In this document: positions 41,966 through 50,116 of the stretch, piece by piece
Layout: every line of letters starts with the position of its first letter
Numbering within the stretch: position 1 is the first letter of the stretch
Assembly: GCF_020523605.1 (NCBI RefSeq)
Contig: NZ_JAJAQI010000002.1
Span: 1-64,000, forward strand
DNA: 64,000 nucleotides
Reading direction: 5' to 3'
DNA from: Roseicella aerolata
Lineage (GTDB): Bacteria; Pseudomonadota; Alphaproteobacteria; Acetobacterales; Acetobacteraceae
The notes under the pieces: model-generated
Seen by the model: the letters and a program-made list of their open reading frames with translations, nothing else
Database searches by the model: none
What the model was told of the DNA's origin: nothing
Position numbers and translations under genes: made by a program

Positions 41966-42727
41966 TCAGGGCCGTGGCTGGCCGCGCGCCTCCGCCACAC
42001 CGCTGCGCAGCAGGGCCGCCATGGCCTCGGCCAGGCACTCGTTCAGCCGGTCGGTCGCCGCCACGCGCTCGGGCTTCGGCGCCCGCTCGACATCCACCTG
42101 CCCGGTTTCCGTCCAGTGGCGCATCAGCTCCCACCGCCGAAGCAGCGGCACCTGATGCGCCGCCGCCACCAGCCGCAAGGTGCCCAGATAGGGCTCGATA
42201 TTGGCATTGGTGCGCAGGAAGCGGGAGAATTGCGGGTCGATCAGCACCGCATCGCTGCCGGCGGCCTTCAGCGCCTCCAGCCCCGCATTCAGCGCCTCGA
42301 CCATCTCGTCCACCTCCAGGCCGCGCACCGCGCTGACCGTGCCGGTGGCCCAGAGGACGAGGTGCGCCGGCGCCTGTGCCAGTTCCGCGGCCAGCAGCGC
42401 GGCGGCCTCCGCGGTGGTCAGGCCACGCCGCCCGCGCACCGCCACCTCGACCGTCAGGCCCGGGCGGCGCGCCGCGATCAGTGCCTCCAGCCGCGCCGGC
42501 CAGACGGCAGCCGGCCCGCTGGTGCCGAGACCGAGCACGGAGGCGCCGCCGACGACCAGGATGCGCAGGCTGCCGGCGCGGGCGGCCCGGACCGTGGCCG
42601 GCAGCGGCGCGCCCGCCTCCAGCAGCTCGGGCGGCGCGGCGCAGGCGCGGGTCTCGGCCCGCGCCGCCGGGGCGAGCAGCGCGCCGAGCAGCAGCACCGG
42701 GCCGAGAAGCCGCGCTGTCCGGATCAT
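41966..42727 (-). CDS. SGNH/GDSL-hydrolase-like exported protein with degenerate active site
   Basis: This 253-residue protein has a signal peptide (MIRTARLLGPVLLLGALLAPAARA) and the fold of SGNH hydrolases. Compared with the neighbour at 44043-44768, block I is LVVGGASVLGLG (serine kept). The block III asparagine region is LWATGTVSAV, lacking the Asn, and the C-terminal D-x-x-H is replaced by an ATDRLNECL stretch without the histidine. It therefore probably cannot hydrolyse esters by the normal triad and may bind or help transfer acyl groups. The ATG overlaps the OpgC stop as ATGA, so the two genes are coupled. Confidence 0.75.
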   Translation of the reverse strand: MIRTARLLGPVLLLGALLAPAARAETRACAAPPELLEAGAPLPATVRAARAGSLRILVVGGASVLGLGTSGPAAVWPARLEALIAARRPGLTVEVAVRGRRGLTTAEAAALLAAELAQAPAHLVLWATGTVSAVRGLEVDEMVEALNAGLEALKAAGSDAVLIDPQFSRFLRTNANIEPYLGTLRLVAAAHQVPLLRRWELMRHWTETGQVDVERAPKPERVAATDRLNECLAEAMAALLRSGVAEARGQPRP

Positions 42728-43929
42728 GCCGGAGTCGTAGAAGACGGCGCCGCCGCGGGCAAGCCGACCGTTCGGGGGGCGCCGGTGGCGGCTTTCCGGT
42801 CCCCGCCCTCCCGGTACCAGGCGGCAATGGCGCCGACCGCGACCAGCGCGGCCAGCCCGCCGGAATTGACCGCGAACTGCATGACGCCGCGGTCCGACTG
42901 CTCCAGCGCCAGCCTGCCGAGGAAGGAGAGGAAGATGCCGAAGCAGAACACCGGCAGCCCGTGCTGGCCCATCAGCACGAAGGGGGCGGCCGCCCTGGCC
43001 TGCACCCAGGCGGCGCCGGGCGGCACCGCATGGCCGACCAGATAGGCCAGCGCCAGGATCGACAGCAGCCGGAAGGGGTGCAGCGCGCCCTTGTCGATGG
43101 TGGTCAGCAGCAGGCCCAGGCTCTCCGGCACCAGGGCCAGCCACTCCGGGGCGTGGAAAGGAATCAGCATCGCCGCCGCGCCCAGCAGCAGCACGAGGAC
43201 CGAAGCGGCCGCGAGATCCCGGCGGAAGGGCACCGCCGGGGCCGGCGCCCGCCCGCCCCCCGCCAGGCGCGGCGCATAGCCCAGCGTGCAGCCGATGAAG
43301 AACAGGAACTGCCAGGCGAAGGGGTTGAAGAACCAGCCGCCATCGATCCAGTTCGGCATGTTCAGGCCGAGCAGCCGCGCCAGGACATAGAGCAAGCCCG
43401 ACAGCCCGAGCAGCAGCACCGGCTGCCGCAGCAGCGGCAGCGCCGGCGCCAGCATCGCCAGCAAGGCGATGTAGAGCGGCAGGATGTCGAGGAAGGCTGG
43501 CTGGTAGCGCAGCAGCAGCGCCTGCAGCAGCGCGTGGTAGGGCTGCTCCCGGAAGGGGTCGAGCTGCAGTTCGTCGAGATAGGCCGGGCTGTCGAGGAGC
43601 GCGGCGGAATAGCCGACCTGCGCCGCGAAGACGACAAAGAGGAAGATATGCGCGACATAGAGCGTAGCGGCCCGCCGCAGCAGCGCCGCGCCGCCGAATA
43701 GCCAGCCGCGCCGGTCGAGCGCGGCGCCATAGGCCATGCCCGCGGCATAGCCCGCCAGCAGCACGAAGGCCTCGGTCGCATCGCAGAAGGCGATGTTGCG
43801 AAGGGTGAAATCGCCCAGCCGGTTGCCCGGGATATGGTCGATGAAGATGAACCAGAGGGCGAGGCCACGGAAGAAGTCGACCCGCAGGTCGCGCGCGGCA
43901 CCGCCGCCACCCCGGATCAGCCCCCGCAT
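42724..43929 (-). CDS. OpgC-domain membrane acyltransferase
   Basis: This 401-residue polytopic protein has about ten helices and matches the OpgC family. E. coli-type OpgC succinylates periplasmic glucans. It opens with the typical RDLRVDFFRGLALWFIFIDHIPGN motif (about 12-35), then AFCDATEAFVLLAGYAAGMAYG, MPNWIDGGWFFNPFAWQFLFFIG and VFCFGIFLSFLGR. Acyltransfer to a periplasmic glycan is expected; the polymer is unknown, and no opgGH genes are in the window. ATG 43929 has GGAGGT a few bases upstream. The stop overlaps the SGNH protein start, and a second SGNH gene is divergent, so all three may modify envelope glycans. Confidence 0.88.
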   Translation of the reverse strand: MRGLIRGGGGAARDLRVDFFRGLALWFIFIDHIPGNRLGDFTLRNIAFCDATEAFVLLAGYAAGMAYGAALDRRGWLFGGAALLRRAATLYVAHIFLFVVFAAQVGYSAALLDSPAYLDELQLDPFREQPYHALLQALLLRYQPAFLDILPLYIALLAMLAPALPLLRQPVLLLGLSGLLYVLARLLGLNMPNWIDGGWFFNPFAWQFLFFIGCTLGYAPRLAGGGRAPAPAVPFRRDLAAASVLVLLLGAAAMLIPFHAPEWLALVPESLGLLLTTIDKGALHPFRLLSILALAYLVGHAVPPGAAWVQARAAAPFVLMGQHGLPVFCFGIFLSFLGRLALEQSDRGVMQFAVNSGGLAALVAVGAIAAWYREGGDRKAATGAPRTVGLPAAAPSSTTPA

Positions 43930-44042
43930 CCGCACCTCCGCCGGGCAGCTTGCCCTGGCCGGGCGGCAATGCAAGCAACGTTACGGAGTCGTGCAACCGG
44001 GGCGTGCTGGCACGGCGCTGCCGCTTTTGGCAGAGTAGCTGG

Positions 44043-44768
44043 ATGCGCTGCCTCGCCGCCCTCCTCGCCCTGCTGCTGCCTGCCGCCGTCGCGGCCGAGC
44101 CCTGCCCGCCCGCCCCGGTCACCGGCGTGAGCCTGCCGATCACCCGCGCCGCCATGCAGCAACGGGAGCCGCTGACCATCGTCGCCTTCGGCTCCTCCTC
44201 CACCGAGGGCGCCGGGGCCAGCGGGCCGGACCGCGCCTATCCTGCCCAGCTCGAGGCGCGGCTGCGCGCCGCCCTCCCTGGCCTGCCGGTCGAGGTGCTG
44301 AACCGCGGCATCGGCGGCCAGGAGGTGCAGGAGATGCTGGCGCGGCTGGAGGCCGATGTGCTGGCCGCCAGGCCGGACCTGGTGGTCTGGCAGGCCGGCG
44401 CGAATGCCGTGCTGCGCGGCATGCCGGCAGAGGAGTTCCGCGCCGCGCTCGCCGGCGGCATTGCCCGGCTGCAGGCCGCCGGGATCGACGTGCTGCTGAT
44501 GGACAGCCAGCGCGCGCCACGCATCCTCGACGCCCCGGGCTTCGAGCGCTTCGACGCCACCATCCGCGACCTGGCCGCCGAAAGCCACGCGCCGCTCTTC
44601 TCGCGCGCCGCGCTGATGCAGGCCTGGGCGGCGGCGGGCACGCCGCAGGGCGAGATGCTCTCGCCGGACGGGCTGCACCATAACGACCGCGGCTATGCCT
44701 GCGTGGCGGAGGCGCTGGCGCGGACCATCCTCGGGGCGACGGCGCCGGCACAGATCGCCAGGCGGTAG
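44043..44768 (+). CDS. SGNH-family hydrolase (arylesterase-like), exported
   Basis: This 241-residue protein has a signal peptide (MRCLAALLALLLPAAVAAE) and the full SGNH set. Block I is VAFGSSSTEGAGAS with the nucleophile serine, block II NRGIGGQEV, block III VVWQAGANAV with Asn, and block V SPDGLHHNDRGY has the Asp and His. It should deacylate or transacylate a small or polymer-bound ester in the periplasm. It is divergent from the OpgC-SGNH pair across 113 bp. ATG 44043 follows an AGTAGCTGG stretch without a strong ribosome site. Confidence 0.85.
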   Translation: MRCLAALLALLLPAAVAAEPCPPAPVTGVSLPITRAAMQQREPLTIVAFGSSSTEGAGASGPDRAYPAQLEARLRAALPGLPVEVLNRGIGGQEVQEMLARLEADVLAARPDLVVWQAGANAVLRGMPAEEFRAALAGGIARLQAAGIDVLLMDSQRAPRILDAPGFERFDATIRDLAAESHAPLFSRAALMQAWAAAGTPQGEMLSPDGLHHNDRGYACVAEALARTILGATAPAQIARR

Positions 44769-44849
44769 ATCCGGACGGCCCCTGCCTTCCCCGGCCCGCG
44801 GCGGCGGTGCCGCCGGGCCGGACCATGGCCCGGGCCGGTCTGCGTCTCT

Positions 44850-45683
44850 CTATTCGGCCGCCAGGGTTTGCGGCGCGATGATCGCCGCATGATTGGGGCG
44901 CGGCAGCAGCGCGAGTCGCGCATCCAGGCGGCCCTGCACCATATCGAGGAAGAGCGCGCGGTTGACCGGGCCGGTCTCGGGCACGCGATCGAGGAAGGAG
45001 CGGAAGATGGCGCGGTAATGCGCCGCCTGCCGGACGAAGCGCTCGTCCACCTCGAACCTTGCCATCTCCTCCGGCGTCGCCGGCAGCAGCCGCAGGATGG
45101 CGAGGCCCAGCTCCGGACCGGCCGGCAGGGGGAGTTCCACCGAAGGCTGCCCCTCCGGCCCCTCGGGCGTCCGCCAGCCGAAGACCAGCCGCCACATGGC
45201 CGCCATGACCGCGGCCAGTTCCCGCCCCGTCATGTCCCATTCGGCGACCAGCCGCTCCAGCCGCGTCTCGGTCATCAGCGCCTGGGTCGTGTCGGCCTGG
45301 CGCTTGCCGATGGAAAGCTGGCCGAGCAGCAGCCGCGCCTGCTCCTGCAGCAGGGCGGTCTGCTCGCGCGTCTCCGCGACCAGCGCCTGCAGGGCCAGCT
45401 GCCGGCTGTCGGAGGCCTGGCCCTGGCGCAGCAGCGCGGCGCGCAGTTCCGCCAGTTCCCGCCGCTGCGTCAGCCAGCAGAGCGCGAGCAGCGCGATGCC
45501 GGATGGCAGGACGAGGCCGGCCGCGAGGCTCGCCCAGCCTGCCGGCCCGAGCGCGAGCAGCCCCTCCGGCCCGGCCGAGGTCAGCAGCAGGGCCAGGGCG
45601 CAGATCGGCACGAGGGCAGCAAGCAGGAGCAGGCCGAAGCCGATGGCGCGTGCGAGCAGGCGCAAGGCGAGCAGCCCTCCCAT
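44850..45683 (-). CDS. Hypothetical membrane protein with coiled coil, 277 residues
   Basis: No family is recognised. Two hydrophobic helices lie at about residues 5-35 (ALRLLARAIGFGLLLLAALVPICALALLL) and 45-70 (GWASLAAGLVLPSGIALLALCWL). A coiled-coil-like stretch (about 75-135, QRRELAELRAALLRQ and ETREQTALLQEQARLLLGQL) and a soluble helical C-terminal domain follow. ATG 45683 is used; a TTG at 45719 would add 12 residues. The start region is strikingly AT-rich and contains an inverted repeat at 45705-45720, so the gene may be regulated. It converges on the SGNH hydrolase gene. Confidence 0.65.
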   Translation of the reverse strand: MGGLLALRLLARAIGFGLLLLAALVPICALALLLTSAGPEGLLALGPAGWASLAAGLVLPSGIALLALCWLTQRRELAELRAALLRQGQASDSRQLALQALVAETREQTALLQEQARLLLGQLSIGKRQADTTQALMTETRLERLVAEWDMTGRELAAVMAAMWRLVFGWRTPEGPEGQPSVELPLPAGPELGLAILRLLPATPEEMARFEVDERFVRQAAHYRAIFRSFLDRVPETGPVNRALFLDMVQGRLDARLALLPRPNHAAIIAPQTLAAE

Positions 45684-46185
45684 ATTGGTCTCAAAAAAGT
45701 GATGATTGATCGCGTTCAATTTACACTATGCAGGCCCGCCTGCCAGCGCCGTCTTCGCCTGCGGCGCCGGAAGGCCCGGGCTGTGGCACGAGGGTCGCAA
45801 TCCGCATCCCCGGGGAAGCTGGCCGCCGATGCCCACAGCCCTTCCCTTTCCCCCCGGCACCACCGCGTCGCCCGGTCCCTCCCGCGTTGTCGGTCCGATC
45901 CGGACGCACAGCGCTGCAGCACCCCGCCAGGGCCGGCGCTGCCATGGAGCGCGGCGCAGCGCTTGGCTGCTCCACCGCTTTGTTGCCCATGCCATCCTGG
46001 ATGTCGGGCGCACGGCAGCGAACATGATCACCCTCTCCTCCCGCGTGCCGGGCCGGGTAGCGGGGGGGGGTGGTGATCGCCGGCGGCAGGCCACGGGCCG
46101 GCGGGTTGCCGGTGGCGGCTCCGGCCCGCCATGACCGGCAGGGCGGCACAGCGGCGGGTCCCGCCCTGTCCGCGGCGGCGGCCCG
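45684..46185. other. Gene-free 502-bp interval with an AT-rich patch and an operator-like palindrome
   Basis: No gene is supported. ATTGA-N6-TCAAT at 45705-45720 lies 22 bp upstream of the minus-strand membrane protein gene and may be an operator or part of its promoter. A G9 run lies at 46062-46070. A minus-strand ATG at 46025 has a good ribosome site but opens a frame without protein-like character. Confidence 0.5.
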
Positions 46186-48024
46186 TCAGCGGCGCAGCGC
46201 CACCGCCACGGCCGGGCTGCGTCTGCCGGAGGCGGAGAGGGCGCGCAGCCGATAGTCCAGCGCGCCGGAGGGCGGCGCCGTATCGGTCCATTCGGCGCCG
46301 CGCAGCACCGGCGCCACGACGCGCCACGGCCGGCCGGGATCGCGCCGCAGCACCTCATAGCCGAACAGCTCCGGCGCGCGCGATGCCTCCCAGCGCAGCA
46401 GCACATCGGCGCCGCGCGACTCGGCGCGCAGGCCGGCGGGCCTGGCAGGCGGCGCGGGGTCGAAGGGCGTCACCCAGACCAGCAGCGTGGCGAAGGGGTC
46501 GAGCACCAGGTCGAGCGACAGGCGCCCGCCCTCCTCCGGCACCAGGCCGGAGCGCAGCGGCGGCTGCGCCGCGAGTTCCGCCGCCACCCGCAGCCGGCGT
46601 GCCGCCGCCGCATCCACCCGCGCCGGCATCCGCCGCCCCGCCGCGGCGAAGGCATTGGAATGCGCGCCGTCGATCCGGAAGACGGCGAGGTTGACCCGCG
46701 GCCAGGGCAGGTCGGCGATCGTCCAGCGCAGCCGCCGGGGCCCGCCTGGCCCCTCCGGGTGCAGCGTCATCAGGGCGGAGATCCGCCCCTCGCCCGCCGT
46801 CGTCACCTGGAAGAGCCCGGGCCCCGGCTCGATCGCCAGCAGGCGGTCGCCGAGCAGCCGCAGCAGCTCGTAGAACTGGAAGACCGGCAGCCTGATGAGG
46901 TCCGCCGGCCCGGCATCCGTCCGCGTGAACAGCGCCCGCCTGCCATCGAAGGGCGCCCGCACCAGGTGCTGGTTGGCATTGTCCGCCGCCGCCATGAAGC
47001 GCAGCCCGGCATCGGCATGCCGCAGCGACAGCGCGGCATGGCCGATGGCGGCGGCGGCGAGCCAGGAGGGGAAGCGCTCATCCATCCGCGGCGCATAGGG
47101 GTGGTCGAAGCCGACCTTCATGTCGGCCTCGTTGTTCACCAGCACGAGACCGCGGCAGCGCTCCGGGACCAGTTCCCGCGCCATCGACGCGGTCTGCTCC
47201 GCGGCCTCGACCAGGCGGCTGATTCGCGGTTCCGTCTCCTCATTCACCCAGATGCCCTTGCGGTGGTAGCTGAGGAAGTCGCAGGGCATGTCCGGCGCGT
47301 CGCGCAGGAATTCGAGGAAGCGGCGCATCAGCCGCGGCCCTTCCTCAGGCGGCATCCAGGCGATGGCCGGCCCGCCCAGCCGCAGGCGATGGCCGCTCTC
47401 GCGCACCGCATGGGCGGTCGCGCGGTAGAGATCGAGATAGCGTTCGAAATCGCCTTGCCAGAAGGGCGGCATGTTCGGCTCGTTCCACACCTCCAGCCAC
47501 CAGCGTGCGACCTCATCCGCGCCGAAGCGCGCGACGGCGGCATCGAGGAAGCCGCGCAGCAGCGCCTGCCAGCGCGCGAAGCCGTCCGGCGGCGCGATCG
47601 GGGAAGGCGAGACGGCGGCGGGGAAGAAGGTCAGCGCGATGAAGGGAATCAGGCCGCGCGAGACCAGGGCGTCGAGCGCCGCGAAGGAGGGCGAGAAGTC
47701 CATCGGCGCCTCCGGCGACGGCCAGGTGCTGCCGCTGCCCGTCGGGAAGGTCTGCTCCCGCTCCCCCGCATTCAGCAGGCCGAAGAACCGCACCGCGCCG
47801 AAGGCCCCGGGCGAGGCCGCCATGGCGTCCAGCATCCGCGCCATGCGCGGCTCCGGCAGCCAGTCCGCGTCGAAGACGCCGACCATGTCGAACTCGCCGC
47901 GGCGGAACTCCCCGATCGTGGCATGCGCGGACACCGCGCCCGGCCCGGCCTGCGCGCGCGGAGGCGTCCCCGGCGCCACGGCCGCCGCGGCCATCCCTGC
48001 CAGCACCGCCCGCCGTGCCGCCAT
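46186..48024 (-). CDS. Exported glycoside hydrolase, GH39-like, with C-terminal FN3-like domain
   Basis: This 612-residue protein has a twin-arginine-like signal (AARRAVLAGMAAAAVAPG). The N-terminal part looks like a TIM-barrel beta-xylosidase of family 39. It has the WWLEVWNEPNMPPFW motif with the acid/base Glu182, and downstream FLSYHRKG and VLVNNEADMKVGFDHPY, whose glutamate may be the nucleophile. A beta-rich domain follows, then a fibronectin-III-like tail (about 520-605, PAGLRAESRGADVLLRWEASRAPELFGYEVLRR). It may trim plant or microbial glycans in the periplasm or outside; the substrate is not known. ATG 48024 has GGAGGG close upstream. It is divergent from the M20 peptidase. Confidence 0.8.
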   Translation of the reverse strand: MAARRAVLAGMAAAAVAPGTPPRAQAGPGAVSAHATIGEFRRGEFDMVGVFDADWLPEPRMARMLDAMAASPGAFGAVRFFGLLNAGEREQTFPTGSGSTWPSPEAPMDFSPSFAALDALVSRGLIPFIALTFFPAAVSPSPIAPPDGFARWQALLRGFLDAAVARFGADEVARWWLEVWNEPNMPPFWQGDFERYLDLYRATAHAVRESGHRLRLGGPAIAWMPPEEGPRLMRRFLEFLRDAPDMPCDFLSYHRKGIWVNEETEPRISRLVEAAEQTASMARELVPERCRGLVLVNNEADMKVGFDHPYAPRMDERFPSWLAAAAIGHAALSLRHADAGLRFMAAADNANQHLVRAPFDGRRALFTRTDAGPADLIRLPVFQFYELLRLLGDRLLAIEPGPGLFQVTTAGEGRISALMTLHPEGPGGPRRLRWTIADLPWPRVNLAVFRIDGAHSNAFAAAGRRMPARVDAAAARRLRVAAELAAQPPLRSGLVPEEGGRLSLDLVLDPFATLLVWVTPFDPAPPARPAGLRAESRGADVLLRWEASRAPELFGYEVLRRDPGRPWRVVAPVLRGAEWTDTAPPSGALDYRLRALSASGRRSPAVAVALRR

Positions 48025-48142
48025 CGCCCCCTCCCCATCCGCGCCGGGCCGAGAACGGTTGCCATCCGGGCCCGTTCCGCCGCCGCTTGACGCCGGGCGC
48101 GACCTGCCCCGATCTCCGCCCGACGCTCCCAGGGACCCCAGC

Positions 48143-49357
48143 ATGACCGCCGACGCGACCATCGCCCGCATCCTCGCCGACCCGCGCTTCCGCGACGCCG
48201 TCGCGGTGATGGAGCGCGAGCACGACCGCACCGTCGCCGACATCATCGCCCTCACCGAGATCCCCGCCCCGCCCTTCGGCGAGGAGAAGCGCGCCGCGGC
48301 CTATCTGGAGATGCTGCGCGCCCATGGGCTGGAGGAGGTGGAGCAGGACGCGATCGGCAATGTCATGGGCCGCCGCCGCGGCACCGGGAACGGCGCGACG
48401 GTCGTCGTCGCTGCGCATCTCGACACGGTCTTCCCCGCCGGCACGGATGTTCGCGTGCGGCGGGAGGGGACGCGGCTCCTCGCCCCCGGCATCGGCGACG
48501 ACACCCGCAGCCTCGCGGTGAACCTCGCCTTCCTCCGCGCCATGGACGCCGCCGGCATCCGCACGCGGGCGGACATCCTCTTTCTCGGCGATGTGGGGGA
48601 GGAAGGGCTCGGCGATCTGCGCGGCGTGCGGCACTTCTTCACCGAAGGGCGCCACCGCCACAACGTGGAGGCCTTCTTCACCGTGGACAGCCCGGAGGTG
48701 GACCGCATCGTCACCGGCGGCATCGGCAGCAAGCGCTACCGGGTCACCTTCCGCGGCCCGGGCGGCCACAGCTTCGGCGCCTTCGGCCTGGTCAACCCCG
48801 CCTATGCCATGGCGCGCGCGGCGCTGACCCTCTCGGACCTCGCGGCGCCCGCCGACCCGCAGACCACGCATTGCGTGAGCGTGCTCGGCGGCGGCACCTC
48901 GGTGAACGCCATCCCGAACGAGGTCTGGATGGAGGTGGACCTGCGCAGCCGGTCAGCCGCGGAACTGGCCCGGCTGGAGCGCGAATTCCTGGCGGGCGTC
49001 GAGACGGCGGTCGCCGCCGAGAATGCCGCGCGCTCGACGAAGGAAGGCGCGGTCACGGTGGAATGCCGGCCGATCGGCGACCGCCCGGCCGGCCATACGC
49101 CGATGGATGCCGCCATCGTCCGGCTCGCCACCGCCGCCGTCGCGGCGCATGGCTACGCGCCGCGGCACGAATACTCCTCGACGGATGCGAACATCCCGAT
49201 GAGCCTCGGCATCCCCGCGATCAAGATCGGCTCGGGCGGCAGCGGCGGCCGGGCGCATTCGCTGGAGGAATGGATCGATGTCGAGCCGCGCGAGAGCCTG
49301 CGCGGCATGTCGGCGAGCCTGGCGACGATCCTCGCCGTGGCGGGGATGGAGGCGTAG
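48143..49357 (+). CDS. M20-family metallopeptidase / amidohydrolase
   Basis: This 404-residue zinc enzyme is of the ArgE/CPG2/PepT superfamily. Metal-binding motifs are VVAAHLDTVFP (about residue 90), GIGDDTRSLAV with the bridging aspartate, LFLGDVGEEGLGDLRG with the catalytic glutamates, and a late SSTDANIP plus GGRAHSLEEW with the last histidine. A dimerisation domain lies between about 195 and 305 (GGIGSKRYRVTFRGPGGHSFGAFG). It cleaves a terminal amino acid or acyl group from a small peptide or N-acyl compound in the cytoplasm. The start at ATG 48143 is the first good one after the divergent gene. No signal peptide is present. Confidence 0.9.
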   Translation: MTADATIARILADPRFRDAVAVMEREHDRTVADIIALTEIPAPPFGEEKRAAAYLEMLRAHGLEEVEQDAIGNVMGRRRGTGNGATVVVAAHLDTVFPAGTDVRVRREGTRLLAPGIGDDTRSLAVNLAFLRAMDAAGIRTRADILFLGDVGEEGLGDLRGVRHFFTEGRHRHNVEAFFTVDSPEVDRIVTGGIGSKRYRVTFRGPGGHSFGAFGLVNPAYAMARAALTLSDLAAPADPQTTHCVSVLGGGTSVNAIPNEVWMEVDLRSRSAAELARLEREFLAGVETAVAAENAARSTKEGAVTVECRPIGDRPAGHTPMDAAIVRLATAAVAAHGYAPRHEYSSTDANIPMSLGIPAIKIGSGGSGGRAHSLEEWIDVEPRESLRGMSASLATILAVAGMEA

Positions 49358-49379
49358 CAACCGGCGGGGCCGCAACTCC

Positions 49380-49403
49380 GTCATGGCCGGTCACGGCCAT
49401 GAC
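49380..49403. terminator. Hairpin after the M20 peptidase gene
   Basis: GTCATGGCC and GGCCATGAC form a perfect 9-bp stem with a 6-base loop, 23 bp after the stop codon. No T-run follows, so termination is only possible. Confidence 0.4.
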
Positions 49404-49494
49404 GCATGGGACCCGCGGAGACGATGCTGCCCGGCCCGCTCCCCGATGGGGTGATCGGTCCGGGCAGGCCGTGTGGTGCCCCGGCCGCGCCGGC

Positions 49495-50013
49495 TCAGCG
49501 CTTCAGGGCGCGCAGCAGGGCGAGCGCAAGGCCGGTCTTCACCAGCGTGCCCGGCACGAAGAGCAGGAAGCCGGCCATCCAGGCCTTCTCCAGCCCGGTG
49601 AAGCCGGCGAGCCAGGCGACTCCGGGGATGAAGAGGACGAGATGCGCCGCCAGCAGCAGGGCGGCCTGCGCCGCGAGGCCCCGCCCCGCCGCCTGGCCGG
49701 CGATCCAGGCCGCCGGCAGGAAGCCCAGCAGATAGCCCGCGGTCGGGCCCGCCAGCACCGCCGGGCCGCCCGTGCCGCCGGCGAAGACCGGCAGGCCCAG
49801 CGCGCCCTCGAGCAGGTAGAGCCCGACCGCGGCGAGGCCGACCGGCGCGCCGCCGATGGCGCCGAGCAGCAGCACCGCCAGGCTCTGCAGGGTTGCCGGC
49901 ACCGGCCAGAAGGGCAGGCTGACCTGGGCGCTCGCGGCCAGGATGGCGGAGCCGAGCAGGGCCGCGCCGGCAAGCCGCAGGGCACGCGGCGGGGAGAGGG
50001 CAAGGTCGTTCAC
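49495..50013 (-). CDS. bioY: Biotin transporter BioY
   Basis: This 172-residue substrate-binding membrane subunit of the energy-coupling-factor biotin transporter has about six helices. The family signatures are present: QVSLPFWPVPATLQSLAVLLLGAIGG (about 30-55), GLYLLEGALGLPVFAGGTGG and GPTAGYLLGFLPAAWIAG. BioY can work alone or with BioMN, which are not in this window. GTG 50013 is the start, with GGAG nine bases upstream; no ATG fits. It is the only biotin-related gene here. It lies on the same strand as, and 103 bp beyond, mutY. Confidence 0.9.
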   Translation of the reverse strand: MNDLALSPPRALRLAGAALLGSAILAASAQVSLPFWPVPATLQSLAVLLLGAIGGAPVGLAAVGLYLLEGALGLPVFAGGTGGPAVLAGPTAGYLLGFLPAAWIAGQAAGRGLAAQAALLLAAHLVLFIPGVAWLAGFTGLEKAWMAGFLLFVPGTLVKTGLALALLRALKR

Positions 50014-50116
50014 ATCCGCTACTCCGAAAGGGGCGCCGCCTCTCCCATGGCGCGGGCCCGGCGGCAAGCGCCGGTTCGAACCGCGTGCGCGCAGGCCGGC
50101 GCGAAGCCCGGCCCGG

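Noticed and set aside
45726-46025. Minus-strand ORF of 100 codons with a good ribosome site before ATG 46025
   Set aside because: The translated sequence is Arg/Pro/Gly/Trp-rich with no protein-like pattern, typical of noncoding GC-rich DNA. The ribosome-site match alone is not enough.
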